Origin: Massilia terrae
Lineage (GTDB): Bacteria; Pseudomonadota; Gammaproteobacteria; Burkholderiales; Burkholderiaceae_D
Length of the DNA: 64,000 nt
Reading direction: 5' to 3'
Assembly: GCF_024753145.1 (NCBI RefSeq)
Contig: NZ_JANUGU010000007.1
Span: forward strand, 62,001-126,000
In this document: positions 16,322 through 26,040 of the stretch, one piece after another
Layout of the letters: each line of letters starts with the position of its first letter
Position numbering within the stretch: the stretch's first letter is position 1
Translations under genes and position numbers: made by a program
Notes under the pieces: generated by a model
What the model saw: the letters and a program-made list of their open reading frames with translations, nothing else
The model's database searches: none
Told to the model about the DNA's origin: nothing

Positions 16322-17455
16322 CTAGAAGCGGGCCGTCGCGCGCTGCAGCAGCACGGCCAGGCCGTAGCAGATGGCCAGCACCGGCAGGTAGATCGCGAAC
16401 GTCCAGGTTTGCAGCGTCCCGAACGCGGCGCGGTACAGGGCGACCGCCGCCAGCACGATGAACATGTGCGACAGGTACAGTTCGTAGCTGAGGGCGCCCG
16501 CGCGCGCCAGCCAGCCAAGCCCGCGCCGCGCGACCGTCGGACGCGCTGGCGCGCCAAGCAGGACCAGGCTGGCGCCGAAGCACAAGCAGTACAGCCCGGA
16601 CTTGTGCAGGTAGCGATGCGCGAGATCGCCCCAGCCCAGCACCAGCAGGATGCAGAACACACCGAACAGGGTCAGCGCCCGCGCGTCGCGCGCCGACGGT
16701 CTCCAGCGCCGCGCCAGCAGCGCCGTGAGCACGCCCCAGGCGATCGCCGACATGCCCGGCAGGTAGGCCTTCTCCCACCACACCTCATCGGCCGAAGGCA
16801 CCAGGTCGCGCAGTGGGACCAGGCTCGCGGCAAGCAGCACCAGCGCGCCAATCAGCAGCCGGCGCGGCAGCCACAGGCACAGCAAGGGAAAGCCGAGGTA
16901 GAACACCTCTTCGATCGACAGTGACCACAGCACGTCCCAACCCGCCGGCGCCCAGCCGGTGCGGCCCTCGTACCAGTTGAAAGTGAAGCTCAGCGCGGAC
17001 CCGAGGAGTCCCGACAGCGACTGGCGCGCGCCGTCCGGAGCGAAGCCCTTCACACCGAACCATGCCAGCCCGGAGAGCGCCGCCAGCGTCGCCAGCAGCA
17101 GCGGCACGATGCGCCGTGCGCGGGCACGGTAGAAGCGTGCGAGGTCGACCCGTTCGAGGGCGCCGTGGCGATCGAGGATGCGGGTGGTGATCAGGCAGCC
17201 GGAGATGACGAAGAAAATGAATACGGCTTCGTAGCCGTTGAAACTGACCGCATCGAGCAGGCGCCTGGGCAGCCACGCGCCGAGCAGGCTGGGTCTGAGC
17301 GGCGCGCGGAACGGCAGCGCCAGGTGGTGCACGACCACCAGCAGGATCGCGCAGCCGCGCAGGCAGTCGATGCCGAAGTTACGGGCCGGCGCGGCGACGG
17401 TCGCCTTGGCGGCCAGCGGCGCCGCAACCGGTGCCTGTGCGAGCTGCGCCGTCAT
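16322..17455 (-). CDS. Membrane acyltransferase, OafA/YrhL (acyltransferase 3) family
   Basis: A 377-residue integral membrane protein with about ten hydrophobic segments. It carries the acyltransferase-3 features FGIDCLRGCAILLVVVHH (catalytic-type histidine), RRIVPLLLAT and WSLSIEEVFYL. Members transfer acetyl or other acyl groups to sugars of surface polysaccharides, lipopolysaccharide or small molecules. It has no C-terminal SGNH domain. The ATG overlaps the upstream oxidoreductase stop (TGATG), so the two are co-translated, although no functional link is obvious. A tandem repeat follows the stop codon directly. Confidence 0.9.
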   Translation of the reverse strand: MTAQLAQAPVAAPLAAKATVAAPARNFGIDCLRGCAILLVVVHHLALPFRAPLRPSLLGAWLPRRLLDAVSFNGYEAVFIFFVISGCLITTRILDRHGALERVDLARFYRARARRIVPLLLATLAALSGLAWFGVKGFAPDGARQSLSGLLGSALSFTFNWYEGRTGWAPAGWDVLWSLSIEEVFYLGFPLLCLWLPRRLLIGALVLLAASLVPLRDLVPSADEVWWEKAYLPGMSAIAWGVLTALLARRWRPSARDARALTLFGVFCILLVLGWGDLAHRYLHKSGLYCLCFGASLVLLGAPARPTVARRGLGWLARAGALSYELYLSHMFIVLAAVALYRAAFGTLQTWTFAIYLPVLAICYGLAVLLQRATARF

Positions 17456-19752
17456 CAGGCCAGCCGCAGCGGCAGCTTGCGCAGGCGCTGGCCGGTCAGC
17501 CTGAACACGGCGGCGGCGACGGCCGGAGCGACCGGCGGCAGGCCCACCTCGCCTACGCCGGTCGGCAGTTCGGCGCTCGGCATCACGAAGGTCTCGACCA
17601 CCGGCGCCTGGTGCATGCGCAGCACCGGGTAGTCGCCGAAATTGGACTGCTGCACGCGCCCGTCCTTGATCGTGATCTCGCCCATCAGCGCCGCCGACAG
17701 GCCGAACACCACCGCCGACTCCATCTGCTGGGCGACGATGTTCGGGTTGACCACCATGCCGCAGTCGACCACGCAGACCACGCGATGCACGCGGATCTCC
17801 TTGCCCTCGACCGACACTTCGGCCACCTGCGCGACCGTGCTGCCGAAGGACTGGTGCAGGGCCACGCCATGCGCCCTGCCCGCGGCCGGCTGGCCGGCCA
17901 GCGCCAGCGCCTTGTCGAGCAGCGCCAGATGGCGCGGATGCCGCGCCAGCAGCGCCCGCCGCAGCGCGACCGGATCCTTGCCGGCGGCGTGCGCGACCTC
18001 GTCGAAGAAGGCCTCTTTGAAGAAGGCGTTGTGCGAATGCCCGACCGCGCGCCAGTACCCGACCGGCACGCCGGCATCCACGATCACGTGCGCCACGCGC
18101 TGGTTCGGTATCTCATACTGCATGTCGAACTCGCCCTCGGCCGTGGTCTTGTCCGGCCCCACGCCCGGCAGGCCGAGGTTGCGCGGATAGTACTGGTGAC
18201 CGATCGAGGCGCTGGCGGACTTGCTTTCCCACGCCAGCACATTGCCGGCCGCGTCCAGCCTGGCCTTGAAGCGCGCCAGCGCGGCCGGGCGATAGACGTC
18301 GTGCGTGACGTCTTCCTCGCGGGTCCAGATCACCTGCACCGGCTTGCCGCCGGCCTGCATGGCCACCGCCACTGCCTGCGCGACCATGTCGGCCTCCAGC
18401 CGCCGGCCGAAGCCGCCGCCGATGAAGGGCAGCTCGATCGCCACGTCCTCGCGCGCGACGCCGGCCACGCGCGCCGCCACGTCGACCGCGATGCTCGGCA
18501 CCTGGGTGCCGACCCACAGCCGGACCTTGCCGCCCGCGACTTGCGCGGTGCAGTTCACCGGTTCCATCGTGGCATGCGCGAGGTAGGGCGCGCGGTATTC
18601 GGCGGTCACGGTTTTGGCCGCGGCCACGTCGATGCTGCCGATGTTGTGATAGGCGAAGCCGGATTCCTCGTCCAGCGCCTGCGCGAACTGGGCGAACACC
18701 GCCTCGCTCGACAGCTGCTGGTGCTTGCCCTCGTTCCAGTTCACCTGCAGCGCGGCCACGGCCTGCTTCGCGCGCCACCAGTGCGAGGCGATCACGGCGA
18801 GACCCGCGCCGGCGCCCGTCAGCGGCTCCAGCGCGGCCGAGATATCCACCACCTTGACCACGCCCGGCATCGCCTCGGCCTTGCCGGCGTCATACGACGC
18901 GAGCGTGCCGCCTGCGACCGGCGACATGCGCACCGCCGCGTACAGCATGCCGGGAATCCGCGCGTCGATGCCGAAGGCGGCGCTGCCATCGGCCTTGGCC
19001 GCCGAGTCTCGGCGCGGCGCAGGACGGCCGATCAGCTTGAAGTCGCGCGGCTGCTTGAGCGTAACGTCGCCGGCGTCGATGTCCGCGCCCAGCTCCGCCG
19101 CGCGCGCCGCCAGCGCCGTGTAGGCCAACTTGCGGCCATCCTTGTGGACCACGTGGCCGCCCTCGGTGCGGCAGTCGGCCGGATTGGCCTGCCACTCCGC
19201 GGCCGCGGCCTTGAGCAGCATCGCGCGCGCAACCGCGCCGGCCTCGCGCATCGGCTGCCATGCATCGCGCACGCTGGTCGAGCCGCCCGTGAACATGATG
19301 CCCAGCTCGCGCCCGACCTTGGCCAGCAGCCACTGCGCGCCTTGTTTGGCCGAGCCGCGATCGTCAGGATGAAAGGGCAGGTTGTCTTCGATGACGGCGA
19401 GGTTGGCGTAGATCTTGTCGATCGGCGGCTGCATCACGCGCACCCGGTCGAGCGGCACGTCGAGCTCCTCGGCCACCAGCATCGGCAGCGCGCTGTGCAC
19501 GCCCTGCCCCATTTCGCTGCGCGGCACCACCACCGACACGCTGCCGTCCGGGTTCAGCACCACCCAGCCGTTGAGGGCGACCGCGCCATCCCGCACCGGC
19601 AGCGGCAGGCGGGAACGCAGGCGCTGGCGCGGCGGCGCCACGCCCCAGCCGACCACCAGCGCGCCGCCCAGCGCCAGCCCCGCCAGCAGGAAGCGGCGCC
19701 GCTTGCGGCGCGCCGGCGCCTCAGCCTTCAATGATTGCAACGTCTCGCTCAT
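17455..19752 (-). CDS. IorB-type molybdopterin-binding oxidoreductase large subunit
   Basis: A 765-residue protein of the xanthine-dehydrogenase superfamily, close in layout to isoquinoline 1-oxidoreductase beta subunit. An arginine-rich N terminus with a hydrophobic stretch (RRKRRRFLLAGLALGGALV) looks like a Tat signal or anchor. Cofactor-site motifs include GGGFGRRLEADM and, near the end, GEVGLPPVAPAVAAAV with the catalytic-type glutamate. Such subunits need a 2Fe-2S small subunit (IorA), which is not adjacent. The substrate is unknown; aldehydes or N-heterocycles are typical. The start overlaps the preceding gene by 32 bases. Confidence 0.88.
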   Translation of the reverse strand: MSETLQSLKAEAPARRKRRRFLLAGLALGGALVVGWGVAPPRQRLRSRLPLPVRDGAVALNGWVVLNPDGSVSVVVPRSEMGQGVHSALPMLVAEELDVPLDRVRVMQPPIDKIYANLAVIEDNLPFHPDDRGSAKQGAQWLLAKVGRELGIMFTGGSTSVRDAWQPMREAGAVARAMLLKAAAAEWQANPADCRTEGGHVVHKDGRKLAYTALAARAAELGADIDAGDVTLKQPRDFKLIGRPAPRRDSAAKADGSAAFGIDARIPGMLYAAVRMSPVAGGTLASYDAGKAEAMPGVVKVVDISAALEPLTGAGAGLAVIASHWWRAKQAVAALQVNWNEGKHQQLSSEAVFAQFAQALDEESGFAYHNIGSIDVAAAKTVTAEYRAPYLAHATMEPVNCTAQVAGGKVRLWVGTQVPSIAVDVAARVAGVAREDVAIELPFIGGGFGRRLEADMVAQAVAVAMQAGGKPVQVIWTREEDVTHDVYRPAALARFKARLDAAGNVLAWESKSASASIGHQYYPRNLGLPGVGPDKTTAEGEFDMQYEIPNQRVAHVIVDAGVPVGYWRAVGHSHNAFFKEAFFDEVAHAAGKDPVALRRALLARHPRHLALLDKALALAGQPAAGRAHGVALHQSFGSTVAQVAEVSVEGKEIRVHRVVCVVDCGMVVNPNIVAQQMESAVVFGLSAALMGEITIKDGRVQQSNFGDYPVLRMHQAPVVETFVMPSAELPTGVGEVGLPPVAPAVAAAVFRLTGQRLRKLPLRLA

Positions 19753-22700
19753 GGCGGCGTCCCCAGTGCGCCAGCAGCTCGTCGGCGCCGACCGGCTGGC
19801 TGTAGTAGAAGCCCTGCGCCCGGTTGCAGCCGTGGCGCAGCAGGAAGGCCGCCTGCTCGGCGGTCTCGACGCCCTCGGCGATCACCGACAGGTTCAGGCT
19901 CTTGCCAAGCTGGATGATGGCGACCGTGATCGCCTCGTCGTTGGCGTCCGAGGAGATGTCCTTGATGAAGCTGCGGTCGATCTTCAGGGTCTGCACCGGC
20001 AGCTGCTTGAGATAGGCCAGCGAGGAATAGCCGGTGCCGAAGTCGTCGATCGCCAGGCCCACGCCCACCGCGCGCAGGTCGTTGATGCAGGCCAGCGTGT
20101 CGCCGGTATTCATGATGACCGATTCGGTCACTTCCAGTTGCAGGCGCTGCGGTTCCAGCCCGGTCTCGCGCAGCACCTGGTCGACCATCAGCGTCACGCT
20201 GCCGCGCTCGAACTGGCGCACCGACAGGTTGACCGCCAGCTTGGGCACCTGCAGGCCGTCCTCCTGCCAGCTCACCATCTGGCGGCAGGCCTCGGCCAGC
20301 ACCCACTTGCCCAGCTGGCTGATGAAGCCGATGTCCTCGGCCAGCGGGATGAAGCGCGCCGGCGGCACCAGTCCCAGCTCGGGATTCTGCCAGCGCACCA
20401 GCGCCTCCACGCCGATCAGGCGGCCGGTGTCGATTTCCACCTGTGGCTGGTACTGCAGGTAGATCTCGTTCTTCTCGATCGAGCGGCGCAGCATGGCTTC
20501 GATGAGCAGGCGCTCGACGCCTTCGCCGGTCATCGACGGTGCATAGAACTGGAAGTTGTTGCGGCCGCGCGCCTTGGCCTGGTACATGGCCACGTCGGCG
20601 TTCCGGATCAGCATGTGCACGTCGGTGGCGTCGTGCGGATACATGCTCACGCCGACGCTGCAGGTCACGAACAGTTCGTAGTCCGAGACGGTGAAGGGCT
20701 GGTCGAACATCGCCACCAGCTTGTTGGCCACGTGGCTGGCGCTGCGCTCGCCGTCGACGTTCTCCAGCAGGACGATGAACTCGTCGCCGCCGAGTCGCGC
20801 CAGCGTGTCGCCTTCGCGCAGCTGGCCGGACAGGGCCTGCGCGACCTGCTTGAGCAGCTCGTCGCCGACCTGGTGGCCGAGCGTGTCGTTGACGTTCTTG
20901 AAGCGGTCCAGGTCGATGAACAGCACCGCCAGCTGGCTCTTGTTGCGGGCCGCCTGTGCCAGCGCGTGCTGCAGGCGGTCGTGGAACAGCAGCCGGTTCG
21001 GCAGCGCGGTCAGGGCGTCGTGGTGGGCCAGGTGATCGAGCTTGGCCTGCGCTTCCTTGGCGCGCGTGATGTCGCTGAACACCGCCACGTAGTGCGCCAC
21101 CTCGCCCTCGTCGTCGCGCACCGCGGACACCGTCAGCCACTCGAGGTAGATCTCGCCGTTCTTGCGGGTGTTCCAGATTTCGCCGCGCCAGAAGCCGGTC
21201 TCCGCCAGGTCGCGCCACAGCGCCTCGTAGAAGCCCGGTTCGTGCAGCTTGGAGCGCGTCAGGCTCGAATGCTGGCCGACCGCCTCGGCCTGGGTGTAGC
21301 CGGTGATCTGGGTGAAGGCCGGGTTGATGGCGATGATCTTGCCGGTCAGGTCGATCACCATCACGCCGTCGGCGATGTGTTCGAGCGCGGTGGCCCACAG
21401 CCGCAGCTCCTCGTCGGCCTGCTTGCGGTCGGTGATGTCGGCGTACACCCAGATGCTGCCTTCGTGCGGATGCAGCGGGTCGAGCGCGCGGCCGGTCACC
21501 TGGCACCAGACCAGCGAACCGTCGCGCCGGCGCAGCTGCAGCTCTTCCTCGACCTTGCCGCCTTCGCCGAGGATGCGATAGGAGCGCCGGACCGCCCCTT
21601 CATAGGCTTCGTTCGAGGTGAACAGCTGCGCGGTGGGCACGCCCACCATCTGCCCGTTGGCGTAGCCGAACAGCTCCTCGAAATGGCGGTTGGCGGCGGC
21701 CACCCGGCGCTCGCGCACGAACAGCACGCCCAGCATCACGTTGTCGAGGATGATGCCCTGCTCGGTCAGCAGTTCCTCGATCTGCACCTCGTGGTGCTTG
21801 CGCTCGCTGATGTCGTAGATGATGCCGTCGATGTGGAAGTCGGGGCTGCCCGGGCTGCCGTGCGGCTGGCCGCTTTCCAGCACCCAGCGCTCGATGCCCC
21901 AGGCGTCGATCAGGCGGTATTCGACCTCGTAGGCGCGGCCGGCCTGCACCGCTTCCTTCACGGTGCGCAGCTGCATGCGGCGGTCTTCCGGGCAGATGAT
22001 GTCGGACCAGCAGGCGGCCGGGGCGCCGATGAAGTGGCGTGCCGGGAAGCCGGTGATCTCTTCGGCGGCGTCGCTGACGAATTCGATGGCGCCGCCGGGG
22101 CGCGCGCGGAACACCACGCCGGGGATCTGCGACACGATCGAGCGGAAGCGCGCCTCGCGCTTGCCGATGTCCTCGAACAGGCCGCGGATGGCGATCCGCA
22201 TGCGGTCCATCTGGGCGCCCAGCCGGCCCAGTTCATCGTGGCCGGCCAGCGCCAGCGGGGTATCGAACTCGCCGCGCGACAGGCGGTCGGAAAAACTGGT
22301 CAGGGTGCGCAGCGGCAGCAGCAGCCGGTGCTTGAGGAACAGGACGATCAGCAGCAGCGACACGCCCAGCTGCCCGGCCAGCACCAGCGCGTAGTTGGAC
22401 TGCTTGGCGCGCAGGTCCTGCAGGCTGCGCTCGTCGTCCATGTCGACCGTGATCGAGCCGATCGGCTGGCCGCGCACGAACACCAGCCGGTGCGCGTGGT
22501 AGACCTGGCCGCCCGCCACCCGCGCCGAGCGCAGGTCGACGAAATCGCTGTCGGCCTGGCCGCGCACGCGCACGCGCAGCACGGCCGGGTCGCGCATCAC
22601 GGATTCGGCCAGCAGGCGCGCCGGCTCCGCATTCATGTTCCACAGCGACTCCTGCACGCCGAGCGCGAGGATGTCGGCATTCCGCTGCAGCGACTCGTTG

Positions 22701-22867
22701 AGCGCGGTGGCGGCGGCATGGCGCTCCTGCACGCCGACCAGCAGGTAGCTTCCCACGAGCGCCGGAATCGCCAGGCCGCCGATCACGACCAGCAGCAGCG
22801 CGCCATAGATCGACCTTCCGTAGAGCTTGCGCAGCCGGGTCGGGAATCGCAGGAAAGTCCTCGCCAT
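19721..22867 (-). CDS. Membrane-bound PAS-GGDEF-EAL cyclic-di-GMP protein
   Basis: A 1048-residue protein. Membrane helices lie at about 20-42 and 158-178 and enclose a periplasmic sensor. A HAMP-like linker covers about 180-235. Three PAS domains follow (about 240-355, 365-480, 490-610), then GGDEF (about 615-780, intact LGGDEF) and EAL (about 790-1040, with GVEALVRW and DDFGTGYSSL). Both catalytic motifs are complete, so it could make and degrade cyclic-di-GMP, with PAS input deciding. The ATG is at 22867. It is read from a region shared with the divergent DUF1993 gene. Confidence 0.95.
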   Translation of the reverse strand: MARTFLRFPTRLRKLYGRSIYGALLLVVIGGLAIPALVGSYLLVGVQERHAAATALNESLQRNADILALGVQESLWNMNAEPARLLAESVMRDPAVLRVRVRGQADSDFVDLRSARVAGGQVYHAHRLVFVRGQPIGSITVDMDDERSLQDLRAKQSNYALVLAGQLGVSLLLIVLFLKHRLLLPLRTLTSFSDRLSRGEFDTPLALAGHDELGRLGAQMDRMRIAIRGLFEDIGKREARFRSIVSQIPGVVFRARPGGAIEFVSDAAEEITGFPARHFIGAPAACWSDIICPEDRRMQLRTVKEAVQAGRAYEVEYRLIDAWGIERWVLESGQPHGSPGSPDFHIDGIIYDISERKHHEVQIEELLTEQGIILDNVMLGVLFVRERRVAAANRHFEELFGYANGQMVGVPTAQLFTSNEAYEGAVRRSYRILGEGGKVEEELQLRRRDGSLVWCQVTGRALDPLHPHEGSIWVYADITDRKQADEELRLWATALEHIADGVMVIDLTGKIIAINPAFTQITGYTQAEAVGQHSSLTRSKLHEPGFYEALWRDLAETGFWRGEIWNTRKNGEIYLEWLTVSAVRDDEGEVAHYVAVFSDITRAKEAQAKLDHLAHHDALTALPNRLLFHDRLQHALAQAARNKSQLAVLFIDLDRFKNVNDTLGHQVGDELLKQVAQALSGQLREGDTLARLGGDEFIVLLENVDGERSASHVANKLVAMFDQPFTVSDYELFVTCSVGVSMYPHDATDVHMLIRNADVAMYQAKARGRNNFQFYAPSMTGEGVERLLIEAMLRRSIEKNEIYLQYQPQVEIDTGRLIGVEALVRWQNPELGLVPPARFIPLAEDIGFISQLGKWVLAEACRQMVSWQEDGLQVPKLAVNLSVRQFERGSVTLMVDQVLRETGLEPQRLQLEVTESVIMNTGDTLACINDLRAVGVGLAIDDFGTGYSSLAYLKQLPVQTLKIDRSFIKDISSDANDEAITVAIIQLGKSLNLSVIAEGVETAEQAAFLLRHGCNRAQGFYYSQPVGADELLAHWGRRHERDVAIIEG

Positions 22868-23026
22868 CGAAATGCCGGAATCGTGTCAATGATCGGGCGA
22901 TTATGCCCCAGAATGTCGATTCGAAGTCATTACGATTGCGCGGAAGCAACAATTTTTTCCGTGGAGCCAAGCAAGCAAGCTGCGCGGGGAATTGTTATGA
23001 TTTGCACCACTTTCAAGGAGGAGCCC

Positions 23027-23533
23027 ATGAGTATTTCGATGTACGAAGCCGCGGTGCCGGTGTTCCGGCAAATGCTGGAGAGCCTGTCGGCGGTGCTGGA
23101 CAAGGCCGAGGCGCACGCCGCCGCCCGCAAGATCGACACCGCCGCCCTGCTGCAGGCGCGCCTGTACCCGGACATGTTCCCGCTGACGCGCCAGGTCCAG
23201 ATCGCGGCCGACTTTGCCAAAGGCGCGAGCGCGCGCCTGGCCGGCGTGGAAGTGCCGCGCTATGACGACACCGAGCAGACCTTTGGCGAGCTGAAGCAGC
23301 GGATCGCGAAAACCCTGGCCTTCATCGACACCCTGCCGCGCGAGGCGATCGAGCACAGCGAGGAACGCGAGATCAACCTGACCGTGGGCGGGAACCCGAT
23401 GCAGTTCAAGGGGCAGCAATACCTGCTGCGTTATGCGCTGCCTAATTTCTACTTCCACACGACCACGGCGTACGCGATCCTGCGGCACAACGGCGTCGAG
23501 ATCGGCAAGCGGGACTTCATCGGGAAGTTCTAA
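23027..23533 (+). CDS. DUF1993 family protein
   Basis: A 168-residue protein with the DUF1993 pattern: MSISMYEAAVPVFRQML at the start, YPDMFPLTRQVQIA, then LRYALPNFYFHTTTAYAILRHNGVEIGKRDFIG at the end. The fold is expected to be a DinB-like four-helix bundle, and the function is unknown. The ATG at 23027 follows AAGGAGGAG, an almost ideal ribosome binding site. The frame is open far upstream, but that part is antisense to the GGDEF-EAL gene and is not coding. Confidence 0.9.
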   Translation: MSISMYEAAVPVFRQMLESLSAVLDKAEAHAAARKIDTAALLQARLYPDMFPLTRQVQIAADFAKGASARLAGVEVPRYDDTEQTFGELKQRIAKTLAFIDTLPREAIEHSEEREINLTVGGNPMQFKGQQYLLRYALPNFYFHTTTAYAILRHNGVEIGKRDFIGKF

Positions 23534-23568
23534 TTAGTACTAACCCGTACTAATCGCCAATACAATAC

Positions 23569-23596
23569 CGTCGTTCCCGCGTGCGCGGGAACGACG
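23569..23596. repeat. REP-like palindrome after DUF1993
   Basis: A perfect palindrome with 13-base arms (CGTCGTTCCCGCG / CGCGGGAACGACG) and 2 bases between. It lies between the convergent DUF1993 and DUF1289 genes. It belongs to the same family as the copies at 443, 10947 and 47906, and may act as a hairpin at transcript ends. Confidence 0.75.
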
Positions 23597-23630
23597 TTCT
23601 CTATTTATCTAGCTCTCGCTTGCGCCGCGC

Positions 23631-23837
23631 TCAGGCATTGCGCTTCGGATACCCTTGCGCCAGGATTCGCTCCCACACGCTTTCCTTCTGCTGCGCGCTC
23701 ATCGACACCCAGTGCGCGACCTCGACCACCGTCCGGCCGCAGCCGCGGCAGACATCGTCGAAGGTCGTCGAGCAGACCGCGACACAGGGCGTGTCCGGCC
23801 GCGGCGGCAGCTTGGGATCAGCGGGCTGGTCCGACAT
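23631..23837 (-). CDS. DUF1289 family small cysteine protein
   Basis: A 68-residue protein. DUF1289 signature: TPCVAVCSTTFDDVCRGCGRT, with cysteines in a C-x3-C, C-x2-C pattern, then EVAHWVSMSAQQKESVW. It probably binds zinc or an Fe-S cluster. The role is unknown. The ATG at 23835-23837 lies 20 bases inside the end of the DUF1415 gene, so the two are coupled. Confidence 0.88.
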   Translation of the reverse strand: MSDQPADPKLPPRPDTPCVAVCSTTFDDVCRGCGRTVVEVAHWVSMSAQQKESVWERILAQGYPKRNA

Positions 23838-24387
23838 CGAGCTTGTCCCAGCCTTCGTGGCCGAGCTGTTCCATGGTGTCGATATTCTTCTCGAAAATCG
23901 CCGCGGCGTCCGGGAAGGCCGCGGTCGCGCGTGCGATGCTGTCCTCGCGCAGCAGGTGCAGCGTCGGGTACGGCGCGCGATTGGTGTAGTTCGAGATGTC
24001 GTTCTGGTCGGTATCGGCGAACTGGTAATCCGGGTGGAAACTGGCCACCTGCAACTCCCCCTCCAGCTCCATGTCTTCCAGCGCGGCATCGGCCACGTCC
24101 AGGAAGTCATTGAAATCCAGGAAATCCGTCAGCACGCCCGGGTGGATCAGCAGCGTGGTGTCGACCTGTTCCGGGTCGGTGTCCGACAACAGCTGCAGCT
24201 CGTTCATCAGCTCTTCCAGCAGCGCTTCCGGCGTGGTCGCGTGCGACACGACATAGCGCACCTGCTCCTTCACGTACACGGCCTTGGCAAACGGACACAG
24301 GTTCAGGCCGATGACGGCGCGGTCCAGCCAGCGGCGGGTGGCCTCGACAATGGCGTCGTCGGCGGGCAGCGAATCGGGAGTGCTCAT
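23818..24387 (-). CDS. DUF1415 family protein
   Basis: A 189-residue soluble protein resembling DUF1415: ATRRWLDRAVIGLNLCPFAKAVYV near the start and the later blocks LIHPGVLTDFLDFNDFL and APYPTLHLLREDSI. No catalytic site is known for the family. It is the first gene of a two-gene unit with DUF1289; this pairing recurs in proteobacteria. Confidence 0.9.
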   Translation of the reverse strand: MSTPDSLPADDAIVEATRRWLDRAVIGLNLCPFAKAVYVKEQVRYVVSHATTPEALLEELMNELQLLSDTDPEQVDTTLLIHPGVLTDFLDFNDFLDVADAALEDMELEGELQVASFHPDYQFADTDQNDISNYTNRAPYPTLHLLREDSIARATAAFPDAAAIFEKNIDTMEQLGHEGWDKLDVGPAR

Positions 24388-24719
24388 GGTGATGCTTTCA
24401 AAAACGTGCAGCGAAACCGCGATTGTACCGACTCTTTGCGTGCGCTCAAAGGTTGACGGGAGGCAGCCTGTACCTTTTGAAACGGCCCGGAAAGGCTTAT
24501 TTTGGTTGTAATTTTACTTACCCATCCTATACTTCAGCCCAGTTAGCCCGACTAATCTCTTGGGTAAATTGCCTAGTAGAATCAAGCACTTACTTAATGA
24601 TATCGAACCGCAGAAAATTGTAACGTGGCCGACATATTTCTTGACTGCCCTGCGGCCTGATCCTTACACTCCCAGACTTCGCCGGTCCAAGTTGTTCCTG
24701 GACGCAACACTGGATAGCT
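24388..24719 (+). promoter_or_regulatory. AT-rich intergenic region with mltD promoter
   Basis: This 332-base gap is clearly more AT-rich than its surroundings and holds no convincing gene. Near its right end, TTGACT (24641-24646), an 18-base spacer and TACACT (24665-24670) form a plausible promoter for mltD, which starts 50 bases downstream. The DUF1415 promoter must lie at the left end on the other strand. The middle part has no feature I can name. Confidence 0.5.
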
Positions 24720-25988
24720 ATGCTGAAAACGACCCGAATTTCCCAGTCAGTGGCCGCTTTGGCGTTCCTGCTCCCGCCCGTGCTGGGCCATGCCGAATCT
24801 GCCGCCGCCCCGGCGCCGCAGGCTGCCGTCCCGCTCATGCGCCCGGCGCCGGCCCAGCCCGCCACGACCGGCAAGGCCGACGATTTCAAGGAAGCCGACC
24901 TGTGGGGCCGCATCCGCAGCGGCTACGCCATCCCCGACCTCGACAACTCGCTGGTCGGCAAGAACACCCAGTGGTACGTGGCCCGTCCGGACTACCTCGC
25001 GCGCACCGCCAGCCGCGCCTCGCTCTACCTGTACCACGTCGTATCCGAGCTGGAGAAGCGCGGCATGCCGACCGAACTGGCCCTGCTGCCCGTCATCGAA
25101 TCGGCGTTCAACCCGCAAGCCCTGTCCACCGCCAACGCGGCCGGCATCTGGCAATTTGTCCCCGGCACCGGCAAGACCTTCAACCTGCAGCAGAACATGT
25201 TCAAGGACGAGCGCCGCGGCGTGCTGGCCTCGACCGACGCCGCCCTCACCTACCTGCAGCAGCTGTACACCATGTTCGGCGACTGGCAGCTCGCGCTGGC
25301 GGCCTACAACTGGGGCGAAGGCAACGTTCAGAAAGCAATCAAGCGCAACCAGGCGCTGGGCAAGCCGACCGATTTCGAGAGCCTGTCCGAGCAGATGCCC
25401 ACCGAGACCCGCAACTACGTGCCCAAGCTGCAGGCGGTCAAGAACATCATCGCCAACCCGGCCCAGTACGGCGTCACCCTGCCGCCGATCGACAACACGC
25501 CCTATTTCACCCAGGTCGACAAGACCAGCGACATCGACGTCACCATCGCCGCCCAGCTGGCCGAAATGTCGGTCGACGAGTTCAAGGCGCTCAACCCGCA
25601 GTTCAAGAAGCCGGTCATCACCGGCGACGACACCAAGATCCTGCTGCCGAAAGAGAACGCGGAAAAGTTCCACATCAACCTCGCGCAGTGGGGCCGCGCC
25701 CTGTCCACCTGGACCACGCACAAGATCACGGGCGCCAAGGAATCGCTGGCCACGCTGGCCTCCAAGTTCCACACCACGCCCGAGGTGATCCGCCAGGCCA
25801 ACAACATCCCGGCCCAGAGCCGCCTCAAGTCCGGCTCCACCATCCTGGTGCCCAAGGTCTCCACCAGCACCGGCGACATCGCCGAAAATGTGATCGAGAC
25901 CGCGCAGCTGTCGTTCGAGGCCGACCACCGCAGCCGCGCCCATACCACCCAGCGCTACAAGCCCCGCGCCAGCCGCCACAAACGCTGA
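24720..25988 (+). CDS. mltD: Membrane-bound lytic murein transglycosylase D
   Basis: A 422-residue exported protein. The signal peptide is about residues 1-25 (ending GHA-ES). The SLT domain has the catalytic glutamate in LLPVIESAFNP, then GIWQFVPGTGK and ALAAYNWGEGN. A C-terminal LysM-like region (about 330-390; ESLATLASKFHTTPEVIRQANNI) binds peptidoglycan. MltD cleaves glycan strands to make room for growth. No lipobox cysteine is visible in the signal region, so membrane attachment as in E. coli is unsure. Confidence 0.92.
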   Translation: MLKTTRISQSVAALAFLLPPVLGHAESAAAPAPQAAVPLMRPAPAQPATTGKADDFKEADLWGRIRSGYAIPDLDNSLVGKNTQWYVARPDYLARTASRASLYLYHVVSELEKRGMPTELALLPVIESAFNPQALSTANAAGIWQFVPGTGKTFNLQQNMFKDERRGVLASTDAALTYLQQLYTMFGDWQLALAAYNWGEGNVQKAIKRNQALGKPTDFESLSEQMPTETRNYVPKLQAVKNIIANPAQYGVTLPPIDNTPYFTQVDKTSDIDVTIAAQLAEMSVDEFKALNPQFKKPVITGDDTKILLPKENAEKFHINLAQWGRALSTWTTHKITGAKESLATLASKFHTTPEVIRQANNIPAQSRLKSGSTILVPKVSTSTGDIAENVIETAQLSFEADHRSRAHTTQRYKPRASRHKR

Positions 25989-26040
25989 GCAGCGCCGCAA
26001 AAAAACCGGAACGGACTATGCAGGCAGTGCGAAACTGCGG

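Noticed and set aside
15933-16781. A minus-strand frame containing repeated Glu-Gly-Gly-Asp-Ile
   Set aside because: It reads through the 15-base tandem repeat in the wrong frame for the acyltransferase; the acyltransferase stop lies just before the repeat.
19415-23026. A very long open frame on the plus strand running into DUF1993
   Set aside because: It is antisense to the IorB and GGDEF-EAL genes, and its protein is His/Gln/Arg low-complexity, typical of the reverse strand of GC-rich genes. Only the part from 23027 is real.
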